Shown here: one piece after another, positions 27,557 to 35,958 of the stretch
Position numbering within the stretch: the stretch's first letter is position 1
How the letters are laid out: each line of letters opens with the position of its first letter
Origin: CAVQOB01 sp963714325
Lineage (GTDB): Bacteria; Pseudomonadota; Alphaproteobacteria; Rhizobiales; Hyphomicrobiaceae
Direction of reading: 5' to 3'
Assembly: GCA_963714325.1 (NCBI GenBank)
Contig: CAVQOB010000025.1
Location: 45,206-109,205, forward strand
Length of the DNA: 64,000 nt
The notes under the pieces: generated by a model
Told to the model about the DNA's origin: nothing
Database searches by the model: none
The model's input: the letters and a program-made list of their open reading frames with translations, nothing else
Made by a program: the position numbers and the translations under genes

Positions 27557-28156
27557 TCAGGTTGTCGAAACGTCCAGGCCGGAGCCCACTCCGGTGAGCA
27601 CATCACGCAACACGTCGTCGAGAAATGTCTCGAACACGCTCAGTTCAGCCAGCACCCACGGGAACAATTCCCCCGAGATTGTCAACGACAACGAGGGCAT
27701 CCGGCTCTGATCGCTGCATCAAATTTGGGTCGATGCCTCCTGCCGAAAGTACGTTTGCGCGGAGGATGAACGACCTGCGTTCAGCGTCACATGGCGGACC
27801 ACGACAAGCCGGTTGCGCCGGTGCTGTCGCGTCAATCGAATGATCGGGCGGGCGCGGCGGATGGTTTCGGCCGCCGCGATCAGCCAGCACGATTACGTCT
27901 GCGACGGCCCTGTAGAAAACGGACCATGGCGATCCGACTGCGCCGACGACTTGTGCGCTCCGCCATCGCTCTGCATTTGCGACGCGGCGAACCTTAGGCG
28001 TGTTGCGCATGGGTCGGTGCATCCGATGCACCCGGCCAATCAAAGCGTCGACGGTGCGTTTCTCGACGCTGGTCGTATTGGGGATCAAAACAAGTCCAGG
28101 TCGGTTCTCGACATCTTCGGTTTTCTCAGTTTGATCCTGCGAGCGCCAAGCTGAGC
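27557..28156 (-). other. degraded stretch with no intact gene
   Basis: About 600 bases without a convincing reading frame. On the minus strand a coherent-looking C-terminus, LAELSVFETFLDDVLRDVLTG, ends at 27557. It seems to continue out of frame from RRSFILRANVLSAGGIDPNL and EPDALVVVDNLGG, as though a gene had been broken by a frameshift. I cannot assign a family. It fits with the other decayed genes between the tRNA and the benzoate cluster. Confidence 0.35.
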
Positions 28157-28507
28157 ATGCGTATGCAGCGCGTTGAGGCTGGCCAAGAAGTGACGTCACT
28201 GGAGATGCCGCCGTCCGCTGTCCAATTGATCCGCATCATGTTGAAGGAGATGGGTGACGGCAAGGCATTGACGCTAGTGGCTGACGATGCCGAGATCACG
28301 ACGAACCAAGCCGCCGATCTGCTGCATGTTTCGCGGCGCTACGTTGTTGGCCTCGTCGAGAAGGGCGAATTGCCGGCGCGGATGGTCGGCAAGCAGCGCC
28401 GTCTGCCCTTGAATGACGTGCTGGCGTTCAAGAAGGACAACGAAGCCAAGCGCCGCGCGACATTGAGCGAGCTGACCGCGCTCGATCAGGAGCTTGGTCT
28501 GCGGTGA
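28157..28507 (+). CDS. small helix-turn-helix (excisionase-type) protein, probable antitoxin
   Basis: A 116-residue protein, with ATG 28157 or ATG 28163 as start. Residues around 50-95 match the MerR/excisionase-type fold: ITTNQAADLLHVSRRYVVGLVEKGELPARMVGKQRRLPLNDVLAFK. The family is frequently the DNA-binding antitoxin encoded before PIN-domain toxins. Its stop overlaps the start of just such a gene by 4 bases, although that one is truncated. Autoregulation of the pair would be expected but no operator was identified. Confidence 0.8.
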   Translation: MRMQRVEAGQEVTSLEMPPSAVQLIRIMLKEMGDGKALTLVADDAEITTNQAADLLHVSRRYVVGLVEKGELPARMVGKQRRLPLNDVLAFKKDNEAKRRATLSELTALDQELGLR

Positions 28508-28650
28508 CGGTGCTTATCGCCTTCCTCGATGCCAACGTGCTGTTCCCGGCAGCCACGCGCAGCGTGCTGCTCGAGCTGGCGCGCAAGAAGTCCTACCGCC
28601 TGCTATGGTCTGAGCGCGTGCACGACGAATGGATGCGGATGGGTGAATAG
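28504..28650 (+). pseudogene. truncated PIN-domain toxin
   Basis: A 48-codon frame starting at GTG 28504, overlapping the HTH gene stop (GTGA); GTG 28510 is an alternative. The sequence IAFLDANVLFPAATRSVLLEL is the N-terminus of a PIN ribonuclease, including the first acidic residue (Asp in LDANVLF), and RLLWSERVHDEWMR follows. A normal PIN domain has about 130-190 residues. Here a stop at 28648 cuts it off, so the remaining acidic residues and the activity are lost. It is a remnant of an HTH-PIN toxin-antitoxin pair. Confidence 0.75.
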
Positions 28651-29023
28651 CGTGTACGAGTTGCCATGGCGGAACCGATCCGATGTGGCGAGCAATTCTC
28701 GGGGCAGGTCGGCAGCCTTGCAATCGAAGGTCCGTACTCACTTAACTCTATTGGAGTTATTCGGTCGAGCGCAGCAGGAAAAATATAACAACCGCAGCAA
28801 ACCCAGAAGCGACAGGCGGTGCCGTTTACACCTTCGAGGACAGTGTGGTCGCGAGCCATCGTGCGTCGCTCCTGCGCGATGGGGCCGTCCGCGGGCTTCC
28901 CGAGGCCATCTGCCACCGTGTCCTCGTGCAGCGTGCCGCGCTGGACCATCCACTTTACTACATCGTCGTCGGACAGGACAGGTCGTACACTGAGGTGGCC
29001 ACGCCAGCCTGTCAGGGCTTGCG
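28651..29023. other. gene-poor stretch between PIN remnant and GntR gene
   Basis: No recognisable gene. A plus-strand open frame spans about 28790-29039 (GLPEAICHRVLVQRAALDHPLYYIVV) but matches nothing I know and has no good start, so it may be another gene tail. The stretch ends at the convergent GntR stop. Confidence 0.4.
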
Positions 29024-29701
29024 TCAGCTCTCCTGCTGAAAGCGTGACGCGACGTTTGCGCACCAGTGCTTGTTCTCCTCGAGCAGGAGCGCAATCGCTT
29101 CGGATATGTCGCATTTTCCGACGAGCGTCCAGAACTTGCGCAGAAAACCGACGATGCGCACCATTCGGTCATTGGCGTCATCGACGTCGATCAGCGCAAT
29201 GACCAAAAGGAACTTGCGATAGAGCCCGAGCGCCTGCTCGACGAGCAAACGATTGTGGATGTGTTCGATCGTGCGGACGCGATGGGCGAAGAGGCTCTCG
29301 GCGAAAGCCAATTGCGATGAGCAATCGAGATGTTCGACATCTTCCAGGATCGACCGCACGACATCGGCGGAGCCATACTTGGCGATGTCGTGCACGATGG
29401 CGCTTTCAATCCAATCCCTGATCTCGTAGAGGTCGACAATATCGCGTCCCGAGAAGGTCGCAACAAAGAAGCCCTGGTTCGGACGGCTGACGAGCAACCC
29501 TTGACCTTCCAATTCGCGCGCTGCCTCGCGGACTGGTCCCCGGCTGACTCCGAGGGATGTTGCGATCTGGACCTCGTTGATCCGGTCGCCGGGGCTGAGC
29601 GTGCCGACGACGATGAGGCGGACGAGTTGTTCACGCACACTCGTCGAAAGGCTCGACTTTGGCGGCAGTTTGACGACGTTGGCGTATAGAGGCTTGGCCA
29701 T
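29024..29701 (-). CDS. GntR-family (FadR-type FCD) transcriptional regulator
   Basis: A 225-residue regulator from ATG 29701 (GCAGG six bases upstream); a TTG at 29719 is less likely. The N-terminal winged helix has STSVREQLVRLIVVGTLSPGDRINEVQIATSLGVSRGPVREAARELEGQGL. The FCD effector domain begins DLYEIRDWIESAIVHDIAK and has metal/ligand His residues (AHRVRTIEHIHN). FadR-type regulators respond to carboxylates or acyl-CoAs. It is divergent from the tctBAC-benzoate ligase genes and sits beside a set of CTGYYRACAG sites. A benzoate or benzoyl-CoA-type ligand is inferred, not shown. Confidence 0.9.
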   Translation of the reverse strand: MAKPLYANVVKLPPKSSLSTSVREQLVRLIVVGTLSPGDRINEVQIATSLGVSRGPVREAARELEGQGLLVSRPNQGFFVATFSGRDIVDLYEIRDWIESAIVHDIAKYGSADVVRSILEDVEHLDCSSQLAFAESLFAHRVRTIEHIHNRLLVEQALGLYRKFLLVIALIDVDDANDRMVRIVGFLRKFWTLVGKCDISEAIALLLEENKHWCANVASRFQQES

Positions 29702-29782
29702 TGGATGCCTGCTGGGCAAGGTACCGTCGCCGCGCCGAGTATGCGTGCCGACATCCGTGAATAATACAATTGCCAGAGGAAA

Positions 29783-29985
29783 CTGTCAACAATTTAACTG
29801 CCGACAGTCGACAAAAAGAAGCGCGTTGGCAGTTTGCTGTCTTGTGGACGGCCTGAGCGCGCTCGGTTGGGTGGCATCGAACAGTCAAAGATCATGGTCA
29901 CGCCGCGCAACGTCAAGGCTATCGCGAACCAGGTCGCGGCGGTGACAAGCTAACTGTCGACAATAGTATCGCCAACTGTTGACAG
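29783..29985. promoter_or_regulatory. four CTGYYRACAG-like sites, candidate GntR operators
   Basis: Copies seen are CTGTCAACA (29783), CTGCCGACAG (29798), CTGTCGACA (29954) and CTGTTGACAG (29976). Two lie near the GntR gene start and two near the tctB promoter. The spacing and half-symmetry fit a dimeric FadR-type regulator acting on both divergent units. Confidence 0.6.
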
Positions 29986-30007
29986 ACAACAGAAAATGAT
30001 CTAAAGA
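29979..30007 (+). promoter_or_regulatory. sigma70-type promoter for the tct-benzoate operon
   Basis: TTGACA (29979-29984), 17-base spacer, TAAAGA (30002-30007). The -35 is embedded in the CTGTTGACAG operator-like copy, so binding there should block transcription. Confidence 0.5.
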
Positions 30008-30111
30008 GTTGCAACAGCGATGCCGGCGTGTCGGCCAGCTCGATCAAAAACACTGCAGGATCGACGGTCCACGTCGACGAGCCGGAAACGCTCATGTTTC
30101 AGGAGGGTGCC

Positions 30112-30600
30112 ATGGTGCGCCTGTCGAGTTCACGCGACCTGTGGGCCGGGTTGATTTACGCAAGCATTGGCGTTGCGGGGCTGTGGTTCGGATCGAGTTA
30201 TCCGATAGGGACTGCCGGACGTATGGGCTCCGGCTATTTTCCAAAAGTGCTGGCGACCCTGCTGGTCGGTTTCGGTATCGTTGGCGTGGTGCGCAGTTTC
30301 ACCGTTGAAAGCCCCGCCATCACGGCAGTGGGGTGGCGGCCACTGCTCCTCGTCCTCTTGGCCTGTACCCTATTTGGGGCGCTGCTCGAGCCGCTTGGCT
30401 TTTTCGTCGCCATGACGGTGTTCATCCTGACGTGCGCGGCGGCGAGCCGACATTTCAAATTGGAACTGAAGTCGTTGCTCGGCGTGACCGCCCTGATCGC
30501 CGGCTGTGCGCTCGTCTTCGTGATCGGTCTCGGCATCCCAATGCCACTCATCGGGTCATGGCTCGAACCACTCGTGTCACTTTTTCCGTTCAAGCGTTGA
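30112..30600 (+). CDS. tctB: tripartite tricarboxylate transporter, small membrane subunit TctB
   Basis: ATG 30112 is chosen because CAGGAGGG lies 4 bases upstream; earlier starts at 30028 and 30094 have no such site. The product is 162 residues with four hydrophobic helices, first LWAGLIYASIGVAGLWFG followed by a YPIGTAGRMGSGYFP motif characteristic of TctB. The subunit packs with TctA in the cytoplasmic membrane and has no catalytic motif. The next gene starts 10 bases later, so it is the first gene of a tctB-tctA-tctC operon. Overall this is an uptake system, probably for a carboxylate. Confidence 0.92.
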   Translation: MVRLSSSRDLWAGLIYASIGVAGLWFGSSYPIGTAGRMGSGYFPKVLATLLVGFGIVGVVRSFTVESPAITAVGWRPLLLVLLACTLFGALLEPLGFFVAMTVFILTCAAASRHFKLELKSLLGVTALIAGCALVFVIGLGIPMPLIGSWLEPLVSLFPFKR

Positions 30601-30610
30601 GTGCACTCCC

Positions 30611-32104
30611 ATGGAAATGCTCGACAACCTGTGGCTCGGCCTGTCGGTCGCGGTGACGCCCGTCAACTTGTGGTGGTGTCTCGTTGGCTGCTTCCTTGGC
30701 ACTGCCATCGGCGTGCTGCCCGGCCTTGGCCCGACCGCAACCATCGCCATGCTGCTGCCGGCGACATTTGCGCTGGAGCCGGTGTCGGCGCTGATCATGA
30801 TGGCAGGCATCTTCTATGGCGCCCAGTACGGCGGCTCGACGACGGCGATCCTGGTCAATCTGCCCGGTGAGGTGACGTCGGTGGTCACGGCGCTGGACGG
30901 CTACAAGATGGCGCGGCAGGGCGCTGCTGGACGCGCGCTGGCGGCGGCCGCGATCTCTTCGTTCTTCGCGGGTACGGTCTGCACGATCCTCATTGCACTG
31001 TTTGCGCCGCCGCTGGCCGATATCGCCGGCAAGTTCGGACCGGCTGAATATTTCTCGCTGATGGTGCTCGGCCTGATCGCAGCGGTGGTTCTCGCCAATG
31101 GCTCGGTCTTCCACGCGCTGGCGATGATCATCGTGGGGCTATTCCTCGGCACGGTCGGCACTGACGTCACATCGGGCACGCAGCGCTATGCCTTCGGTTT
31201 TCCCGATCTCGCCGACGGCCTGAACTTCGTCGTCGTCGCCATGGGTATCTTCGGACTGAGCGAGATCGTCGCAAACCTGGAAGACGAGAGCGAACAGGAA
31301 CTCGAGGTCGTGCCGGTGAAAGGCTTGATGCCAACCCGCGAGGATTGGCGGCGCATGATCGCGCCAACTCTGCGCGGAACCACCATCGGCGCCATGCTCG
31401 GCGTGTTACCCGGCGCGGGCGGCGCCATGGCGTCGTTCGCAGCTTACGCGGTCGAGAAGAAGGTCTCGAAGTACGGCGACAAACTGGGTACTGGCATCAT
31501 CGAAGGCATTGCCGCGCCAGAGGCTGCGAACAACGCGGGCGCGCAGATGTCGTTCGTTCCCATGCTGACACTCGGCCTGCCTGCCAATCCCGTCATGGCG
31601 CTCATGATCGGCGCGATGATCGTGAAGAACATCCAGCCAGGCCCATCTGTGATGACGGCGGAGCCGGCGCTCTTCTGGGGACTCATCGCGTCCATGTGGG
31701 TCGGCAATGCCATGCTGCTCGCGCTCAACCTGCCGCTGATCGGCATCTGGGTGCGCATGATCCAAGTGCCTTACCGCTATCTGTTCCCGATGATCGCGGT
31801 GTTCTGCGCCATCGGCGTGTTCTCACTCTCGAACACCGTATTCGACCTGTACATCATGGTTGCTTTCGGATTGTTCGGTTACGCGCTGAAAAAGATCGGC
31901 TGCGAACCGGCCCCGATGCTGTTCGGCTTCGTACTCGGCCCGGCAATGGAAGAGTACCTGCGACGCATGCTGCTCATTTCACACGGTGATCCAAGCGTGC
32001 TCGTCACGCGCCCGATCAGCGCGACACTGCTCGCCCTGTCGGCCGTGTGCCTCGCCCTCATTCTTCTGCCGGCCTTCCGCAAATCCCGCGTGAAGGCGAC
32101 TTAA
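30611..32104 (+). CDS. tctA: tripartite tricarboxylate transporter, large permease subunit TctA
   Basis: A 497-residue permease with about 11-12 hydrophobic helices. It carries the two conserved TctA signatures: GVLPGLGPTATIAMLLPATF near residue 35 and GTTIGAMLGVLPGAGGAMASF near residue 260. IFYGAQYGGSTTAILVNLPGE and EAANNAGAQMSFVPMLTLGLPANPVMALM are also typical. It is the sodium- or proton-coupled channel of the transporter. It is encoded directly after tctB and before a receptor gene. TctA members in aromatic clusters have been shown to import terephthalate, so an aromatic acid is a reasonable substrate, though this is inference. Confidence 0.95.
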   Translation: MEMLDNLWLGLSVAVTPVNLWWCLVGCFLGTAIGVLPGLGPTATIAMLLPATFALEPVSALIMMAGIFYGAQYGGSTTAILVNLPGEVTSVVTALDGYKMARQGAAGRALAAAAISSFFAGTVCTILIALFAPPLADIAGKFGPAEYFSLMVLGLIAAVVLANGSVFHALAMIIVGLFLGTVGTDVTSGTQRYAFGFPDLADGLNFVVVAMGIFGLSEIVANLEDESEQELEVVPVKGLMPTREDWRRMIAPTLRGTTIGAMLGVLPGAGGAMASFAAYAVEKKVSKYGDKLGTGIIEGIAAPEAANNAGAQMSFVPMLTLGLPANPVMALMIGAMIVKNIQPGPSVMTAEPALFWGLIASMWVGNAMLLALNLPLIGIWVRMIQVPYRYLFPMIAVFCAIGVFSLSNTVFDLYIMVAFGLFGYALKKIGCEPAPMLFGFVLGPAMEEYLRRMLLISHGDPSVLVTRPISATLLALSAVCLALILLPAFRKSRVKAT

Positions 32105-32176
32105 GGCAGCACCGAAATCGCCGGATGTCGTGGTGCGGCTCTGGACGATGACGTCTTCAACAGTGGAGGAAAACTC

Positions 32177-33154
32177 ATGAAACGCATGCTATCGGCCCTT
32201 ACGGGTGTCGCGCTTGGTTTCGCGGCGGTAACGTCGGCGTCAGCCCAGGTCGGCGCCGGCAAAACCATGACCCTGATGGTGCCGTATCCAGCCGGAGGTC
32301 TATCCGACGCCATTGCTCGCCAACTGGCACCGGCACTCGCGAAAGAACTTGGCCAGACGGTCAACGTCGAAAATCTCGGCGGCGCCAGCGGCGGAATTGC
32401 AGCCCAAAAGCTGCTCAACACGCCGGCCGATGGCCGCATGATCTTCCAGGGCTCGCCGAACGAGTTGATCCTGTCGCCGCTGGTCAATGCAGATATCAAG
32501 TTCAAGCCGGACCAGTTCCGCCACGTCACGCAGATCACACAAAACCCGCTGATGGTCGTGCTGCGCCCGGACCATCCGGCCAAGACCGTCGACGAATTCG
32601 TCGAGTTCCTGAAGAAGGCGGAAAAACCAGTTCCCTACGGCAGTGTCGGCGTCGGCTCCCTCTATCATGTGTTGACGGAAGATCTCGCGAAGCAGGTCGG
32701 CGCCAAGGTGGTTCATGTCCCCTACAAGGGTGCGGGGCCGATGCTGCAGGACTTGGCCAGCGGCCAGGTCGACTTCACCATCTTCCCGTACGCGACGTCT
32801 TATAAAGGGCTGCAGGACGCCAAGAAGCTGCGCATGCTCGCCTGGATCTCCAAGGAGCCTAACGCTTTCGTGCCGGATCTGCCGTCGTTCGGCCAAAGCA
32901 AGAGCCTGCCGAATTTCGCCCACGATATCTGGGCCGGCATTTTCGTGCGCAAGGACACGCCGGATGACGTGGTCGCCGCGATCAACGCGGCGATGGCAAA
33001 AGTCATGAAAGTGCCGGAACTGCGGACGGCTATCGGCAACACGGGCTCGATCGTTGTCGACACGACGTCGACAGATGTCGCCGGCAAGTACTTCGCCGCC
33101 GAGATCTCCAAGCTCGACGCGATGACCAAGAGCATGGAATTTAAAGTGCAATGA
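32177..33154 (+). CDS. tctC: periplasmic receptor TctC/Bug for an organic acid
   Basis: A 325-residue binding protein starting at ATG 32177 (GGAGGAAA 5 bases upstream). A signal peptide of about 22 residues (LTGVALGFAAVTSASA) precedes GKTMTLMVPYPAGGLSDAIARQLAPAL. The second lobe has NLGGASGGIAAQKLLNTPADG, a VPYKGAGPMLQDLASGQVDF segment typical of TctC, and the C-terminal FVRKDTPDDVVAAINAAMAK. It captures the substrate for the adjacent TctAB. Its clustering with a benzoate-CoA ligase suggests an aromatic carboxylate. A strong GC stem-loop follows in the gap before the ligase gene. Confidence 0.93.
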   Translation: MKRMLSALTGVALGFAAVTSASAQVGAGKTMTLMVPYPAGGLSDAIARQLAPALAKELGQTVNVENLGGASGGIAAQKLLNTPADGRMIFQGSPNELILSPLVNADIKFKPDQFRHVTQITQNPLMVVLRPDHPAKTVDEFVEFLKKAEKPVPYGSVGVGSLYHVLTEDLAKQVGAKVVHVPYKGAGPMLQDLASGQVDFTIFPYATSYKGLQDAKKLRMLAWISKEPNAFVPDLPSFGQSKSLPNFAHDIWAGIFVRKDTPDDVVAAINAAMAKVMKVPELRTAIGNTGSIVVDTTSTDVAGKYFAAEISKLDAMTKSMEFKVQ

Positions 33155-33164
33155 GAACGCCTTG

Positions 33165-33193
33165 CCCCGACCGGCCGCACTGGCCGGTCGGGG
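33165..33193 (+). other. 12-bp perfect stem-loop between tctC and the ligase gene
   Basis: CCCCGACCGGCC / GGCCGGTCGGGG with loop GCACT, 10 bases after the tctC stop. There is no T-run, so it is more likely an mRNA-stabilising or attenuating hairpin separating transporter and enzyme expression than a full terminator. Confidence 0.6.
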
Positions 33194-33266
33194 CGCCTGC
33201 CCGCCGTTGCTCGGGTATCGCGCCGATGTCGTCCTATTCATTTCCCATTTGATCCGGAGCACGCCG

Positions 33267-34832
33267 ATGACGACGCCATTTACTCTTGTTCCAGGCACGT
33301 ACAACGCAACTGTCGACCTTGTGGATCGTCACGTCATCGAGGGTCGTGGCAGTCGCCGGGCATTTGTCGACCACGAGACGTCACTTAATTATTTCGAGCT
33401 GAGCGCCCGCTGCAATCAATTCGCCAATGCCCTCGGCCGCCTTGGTATCGTGCGCGAAAATCGCATCGCCCTGATCTTGCAGGACACCGTCGATTTGCCC
33501 GTCGCCTTCCTCGGCGCCATCAAGGCGGGAGCCGTCCCCATTCCGCTCAACACGTTGTTGCCGCCTGAAACCTGGCGCTACATGATTGCCGACTCCGGCG
33601 CGACGGCCGTCGTGATTACCGGCGAACTCTACGATCAGGCCGCCCACGTTCTGGATGAGATCAATCGGCTACGGCCTTTGCAGGTGATCGTTGTCGGTGC
33701 CCCGAGCGATCACAATGCCATCAATTTCAATGCGCTCCTCAACACATGCTCCGCACGCTTTGACGCCGCACCAACGCATGCCGACGACACGGCGTTCTGG
33801 CTCTATTCTTCAGGGTCGACCGGTAGCCCTAAGGGCACGCGGCACGTCCATGCGAGCCTGATGAAGACCGCCAAACTCTATGGCCAGGGCGTCCTCGGCA
33901 TTGGCCCCGATGACGTCGTGTTTTCGGCTGCAAAGCTCTTCTTCGCCTATGGCCTCGGCAACTCCATCTCGTTTCCGCTCGCGGTCGGTGCATCGTCCGT
34001 GTTGCTCCCCGACCGCCCGACGCCCGACAGCGTCGGCAAGGTCTTGCGCCAGCACAATCCGACCGTCTTCTGCGGTGCGCCGACCTTGTTCGCCGCGATG
34101 CTGGCCCGTCCGGAGATGGCTCGCGGTGCCGGTTCGTCGCGGCTGCGCCTGACGTCGTCGGCGGGCGAAGCCCTGCCTGAAGAGATCGGCAAACGCTGGC
34201 AGCAGGTCGTTGGCACCGAAGTAGTCGATGGCATCGGCTCGACGGAGATGCTCCACATCTTTCTGTCGAACCGCCCTGGCAGCGTGCGCTACGGAACCTC
34301 AGGCAAGCCGGTGCCGGGATACGAGGCCCGCATCATCGACGAGAACGACGCTGATGTTCCCTTTGGCGAGATGGGCGAGCTCATCGTCAGAGGTCCGACC
34401 GCGGCAGACGGTTACTGGCGTCAGCGCGAGAAAACGCGGCGCACGTTCCGTGGTGAGTGGACCTACACCGGCGACAAATACCGGGTCGCCGAAGATGGCA
34501 ACTACGTCTACTGCGGCCGCACCGACGATATGTTCAAAGTTTCGGGTATCTGGGTCTCGCCGTTCGAAGTCGAAAGCGCGCTGATCGCGAACGACGCCGT
34601 GCTTGAGGCCGCGGTTATCGGCAAGCAGGACAGTGACGGCCTCATGAAGCCGAAGGCATTCCTGGTTTTGAAACCCGGTCATAAGCCGAGCGAGCAACTG
34701 TTCGAAGCGTTGAAGGCGCAAGTGAAATCGCAAGCCGGCGCCTGGAAATATCCGCGCTGGATCGAAATCCGCTCGGAATTGCCGAAGACTGCCACCGGCA
34801 AGATCCAGCGTTTCAAGCTGCGCGACGAATGA
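33267..34832 (+). CDS. bclA: benzoate-CoA ligase (AMP-forming)
   Basis: ATG 33267 gives 521 residues, the usual size. Adenylation motifs are present: P-loop YSSGSTGSPKGTRHVHASL (about residues 180-198), A5 region VDGIGSTEMLHIFLSNRPG, YTGDKYRVAEDGNYVYCGRTDDMFKVSG and the catalytic-Lys motif PKTATGKIQRFKLRDE at the C-terminus. GIGSTEMLHIF and the FFAYGLGNSISFPL pocket are characteristic of benzoate/2-aminobenzoate-CoA ligases. It makes benzoyl-CoA, which BoxB/BoxA consume. Which substituted benzoates are accepted cannot be inferred. It belongs to the transporter operon and is followed directly by an alcohol dehydrogenase. Confidence 0.93.
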   Translation: MTTPFTLVPGTYNATVDLVDRHVIEGRGSRRAFVDHETSLNYFELSARCNQFANALGRLGIVRENRIALILQDTVDLPVAFLGAIKAGAVPIPLNTLLPPETWRYMIADSGATAVVITGELYDQAAHVLDEINRLRPLQVIVVGAPSDHNAINFNALLNTCSARFDAAPTHADDTAFWLYSSGSTGSPKGTRHVHASLMKTAKLYGQGVLGIGPDDVVFSAAKLFFAYGLGNSISFPLAVGASSVLLPDRPTPDSVGKVLRQHNPTVFCGAPTLFAAMLARPEMARGAGSSRLRLTSSAGEALPEEIGKRWQQVVGTEVVDGIGSTEMLHIFLSNRPGSVRYGTSGKPVPGYEARIIDENDADVPFGEMGELIVRGPTAADGYWRQREKTRRTFRGEWTYTGDKYRVAEDGNYVYCGRTDDMFKVSGIWVSPFEVESALIANDAVLEAAVIGKQDSDGLMKPKAFLVLKPGHKPSEQLFEALKAQVKSQAGAWKYPRWIEIRSELPKTATGKIQRFKLRDE

Positions 34833-34882
34833 TTAGATCGAACTCCGCTTCAAACAATACCGTTCCCCCAATGGAGGTTCCC

Positions 34883-35932
34883 ATGCTCAGCTATCGTCTC
34901 GAAAAATTTACCCAGCCCTTCGTCGAAGTGAAAGGCGCCGCCCCCGTGCCGACCGGCAATCAGGTCGTCATCGACGTCAAGGCGTGCGGCCTCTGCCACA
35001 GCGATGTTCACCTGCACGACGGCTACTTCGACCTCGGCGACGGTGCCAAGGTGGATGCGACGCGGATCGTCAATCCACCGCGCACGCTCGGGCACGAAAT
35101 CGCCGGTATCATCTCGGCTATCGGGCCTGACGCGACGGGTGTGAAGATCGGCGACAAGCGCGTCGTGTTTCCATGGATCGGCTGCGGCAAGTGCGGCCTC
35201 TGCCAAGCTGGCAATGAGCATTTGTGCAACGCGCCTGTCGCTCTCGGCATCCATCGCGACGGTGGTTTTGCAAACAAGGTGCTCGTGCCCGATGCGAAGT
35301 ATCTGATCGATTACGGCAAACTTTCCGAAGCTCAAGCCTGCACGTACGCATGCTCGGGCCTGACAGCCTACAGCGCCATGAAGAAGATCACACCGTTCCC
35401 TGCGAGCGGGAAACTGTTGATCATTGGCGCCGGGGGAGTCGGTCTCTCGGGCGTCCGACTTGCGAGTGCCATGGGGCTGCCAGCCCCGATCGTTGCAGAA
35501 GTTGACAAGAGCAAGTGGGACCTTGCCAAGGCTGCGGGCGCATCCGAATGCATCGATCCCACGGAGGCCACGGCGGCACGATCACTCATCAAGGCGACGG
35601 GCGGCGGTGTGCAGGCCGTCATCGACTTCGTTGGTGCGGGATCGAGCTTTGCGTTCGGTTTCAATGTACTCGGCAAGGCCGGAACGCTCGTGTCCGTCGG
35701 GTTATTCGGCGGCGCCACGCCGATGGCACCAGCCATGATCTCCATGAAGGCCGTGACCATCAAAGGCTCCTATGTGGGCAGTCTGCAGGAAATGCGGGAG
35801 GTAATGGAGATCGCGCGTTCCGGCACGCTGACCGAACTGCCGGTCGCAACGCGTCCGCTGGCGGAACTCAATGACGCGCTGGCCGACCTGAAGCAAGGCC
35901 GTGTCCGTGGCCGCGTCGTCATGCTGCCGTAA
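34883..35932 (+). CDS. zinc-dependent alcohol dehydrogenase (copy 1 of two in the cluster)
   Basis: ATG 34883 follows GGAGG by 5 bases and gives 349 residues. The catalytic zinc residues are in CGLCHSDVH and GHEIAG; the structural zinc Cys set is GCGKCGLCQAGNEHLC; the Rossmann motif is IIGAGGVGLSGVRLA. The GYFDLGDGAKVDATRIVNPP loop is typical of a subgroup that includes aromatic and cyclic alcohol dehydrogenases. It is in the benzoate operon, between the ligase and PHA synthase genes, so benzyl alcohol or a CoA-linked alcohol is a possible substrate. The sequence alone does not decide. A second related dehydrogenase follows boxA. Confidence 0.9.
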   Translation: MLSYRLEKFTQPFVEVKGAAPVPTGNQVVIDVKACGLCHSDVHLHDGYFDLGDGAKVDATRIVNPPRTLGHEIAGIISAIGPDATGVKIGDKRVVFPWIGCGKCGLCQAGNEHLCNAPVALGIHRDGGFANKVLVPDAKYLIDYGKLSEAQACTYACSGLTAYSAMKKITPFPASGKLLIIGAGGVGLSGVRLASAMGLPAPIVAEVDKSKWDLAKAAGASECIDPTEATAARSLIKATGGGVQAVIDFVGAGSSFAFGFNVLGKAGTLVSVGLFGGATPMAPAMISMKAVTIKGSYVGSLQEMREVMEIARSGTLTELPVATRPLAELNDALADLKQGRVRGRVVMLP

Positions 35933-35958
35933 CACCCTCAGTTTACCGGAGAACTGGC

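Noticed and set aside
25666..29023. att direct repeat of the tRNA-Glu 3' end on the far side of the recombinase
   Set aside because: I looked for the T-arm and acceptor sequence again in 27-29 kb and saw no copy, so the element's other end is not defined.
28845..29039. 64-codon plus-strand frame before the GntR gene
   Set aside because: No start signal or family resemblance; it may be a gene remnant but cannot be supported.
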